A stretch of 64,000 nt of DNA from an uncultured Clostridia bacterium (GTDB lineage Bacteria; Bacillota; Clostridia; TANB77; CAG-508), in assembly GCA_947630185.1 (NCBI GenBank), contig CANRGT010000003.1, positions 1-64,000 on the forward strand. Direction: 5' to 3'. This document shows, piece by piece, positions 63,534 to 64,000 of this stretch. Positions within the stretch are counted from its first letter, which is position 1; every line of letters begins with the position of its first letter. The notes under the pieces are model-generated. The model made no database searches and was not told the DNA's origin. It was given only the letters and a program-made list of their open reading frames with translations. Position numbers and translations under genes: made by a program.

Positions 63534-64000
63534 ATGATAATAGATATGAATTACTGGGGAAAAGTAGTAAAAAACATTATTATATTAGTAGCAACTATAA
63601 TTGGTGTTTATTTAGGCTTTAGATTAGCTTTTTTTTATTTGCCATTTTTAATTGCTTTTGTACTTTCTCTATTATTAGAGCCAATAATTAGACTACTAAT
63701 GAGAAAAGTTAAATTAAAAAGAAAGACAAGTTCTATAATTGTTTTTACCATTTCAATTATTCTTATAGTTGCACTTATTGTATGGCTCTTAATCACTCTT
63801 GTTTCAGAAGCTTCAAACTTACTTGGTAGCTTAAATGAATACATTGAAAAAGGGTATAGTTTAATTCAAAATTTGCTAAGCAAATTTGATTTTAAAAATA
63901 TACAAATTCCTGAAAATATTATGAATACAATTCAAAACTCTACTGCTAATTTTTTAGAAACTATATCTGATTGGGCAAAAAATGTACTTACTGGCGCAAT
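63534..64000 (+). CDS. AI-2E/YtvI-family permease, truncated by window end
   Basis: GAGGAG RBS; MIIDMNYWGKVVKNIIILVATIIGVYLGFRLAFFYLPFLIAFVLSLLLEPIIRLLMR. Confidence 0.75.
   Translation, partial: MIIDMNYWGKVVKNIIILVATIIGVYLGFRLAFFYLPFLIAFVLSLLLEPIIRLLMRKVKLKRKTSSIIVFTISIILIVALIVWLLITLVSEASNLLGSLNEYIEKGYSLIQNLLSKFDFKNIQIPENIMNTIQNSTANFLETISDWAKNVLTGA

Overview
AT-rich Clostridia-like chromosomal window. It carries housekeeping blocks (pyrH-frr-uppS-cdsA-rseP-polC, ligA, ftsY, uvrA, murD, sigH, ychF and others) interrupted by accessory cassettes. The main discovery candidate is a four-copy cassette at about 9.7-11.3, 39.8-41.5, 48.2-49.8 and 50.0-51.6 kb. Each copy has (i) a ribosome-binding site and a tiny leader ORF containing a pure dinucleotide tract, (AC)15, (AG)11, (AC)12 or (AG)9; (ii) a conserved intrinsic-terminator-like hairpin; and (iii) a secreted, pilin-like anchored protein whose C-terminus looks like a DGR (diversity-generating retroelement) variable region: GC-rich, C-type-lectin/FGE or 'YWLASRGV...FAVRPVVILKS' type. 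In all four copies exactly one reading frame after the tract stays open into the hairpin, and that frame corresponds to n = 1 mod 3 repeat units in every copy. The other two frames stop early. This suggests phase-variable, translation-coupled attenuation controlling hypervariable surface proteins. No reverse transcriptase or template repeat is visible in the window. Other notable items: a type III ToxIN toxin-antitoxin module, a DinJ/YoeB type II module with a palindromic operator, a radical-SAM enzyme next to a membrane protein with a Cys-rich tail, a DnaA-box cluster away from dnaA, a GC-rich structured inverted-repeat element, an interrupted tRNA-Leu at the left edge, a frameshifted cdsA, and an Asn/Ser-rich insertion in PolC. 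All calls come from reading sequence and the supplied translations; no database search was run.
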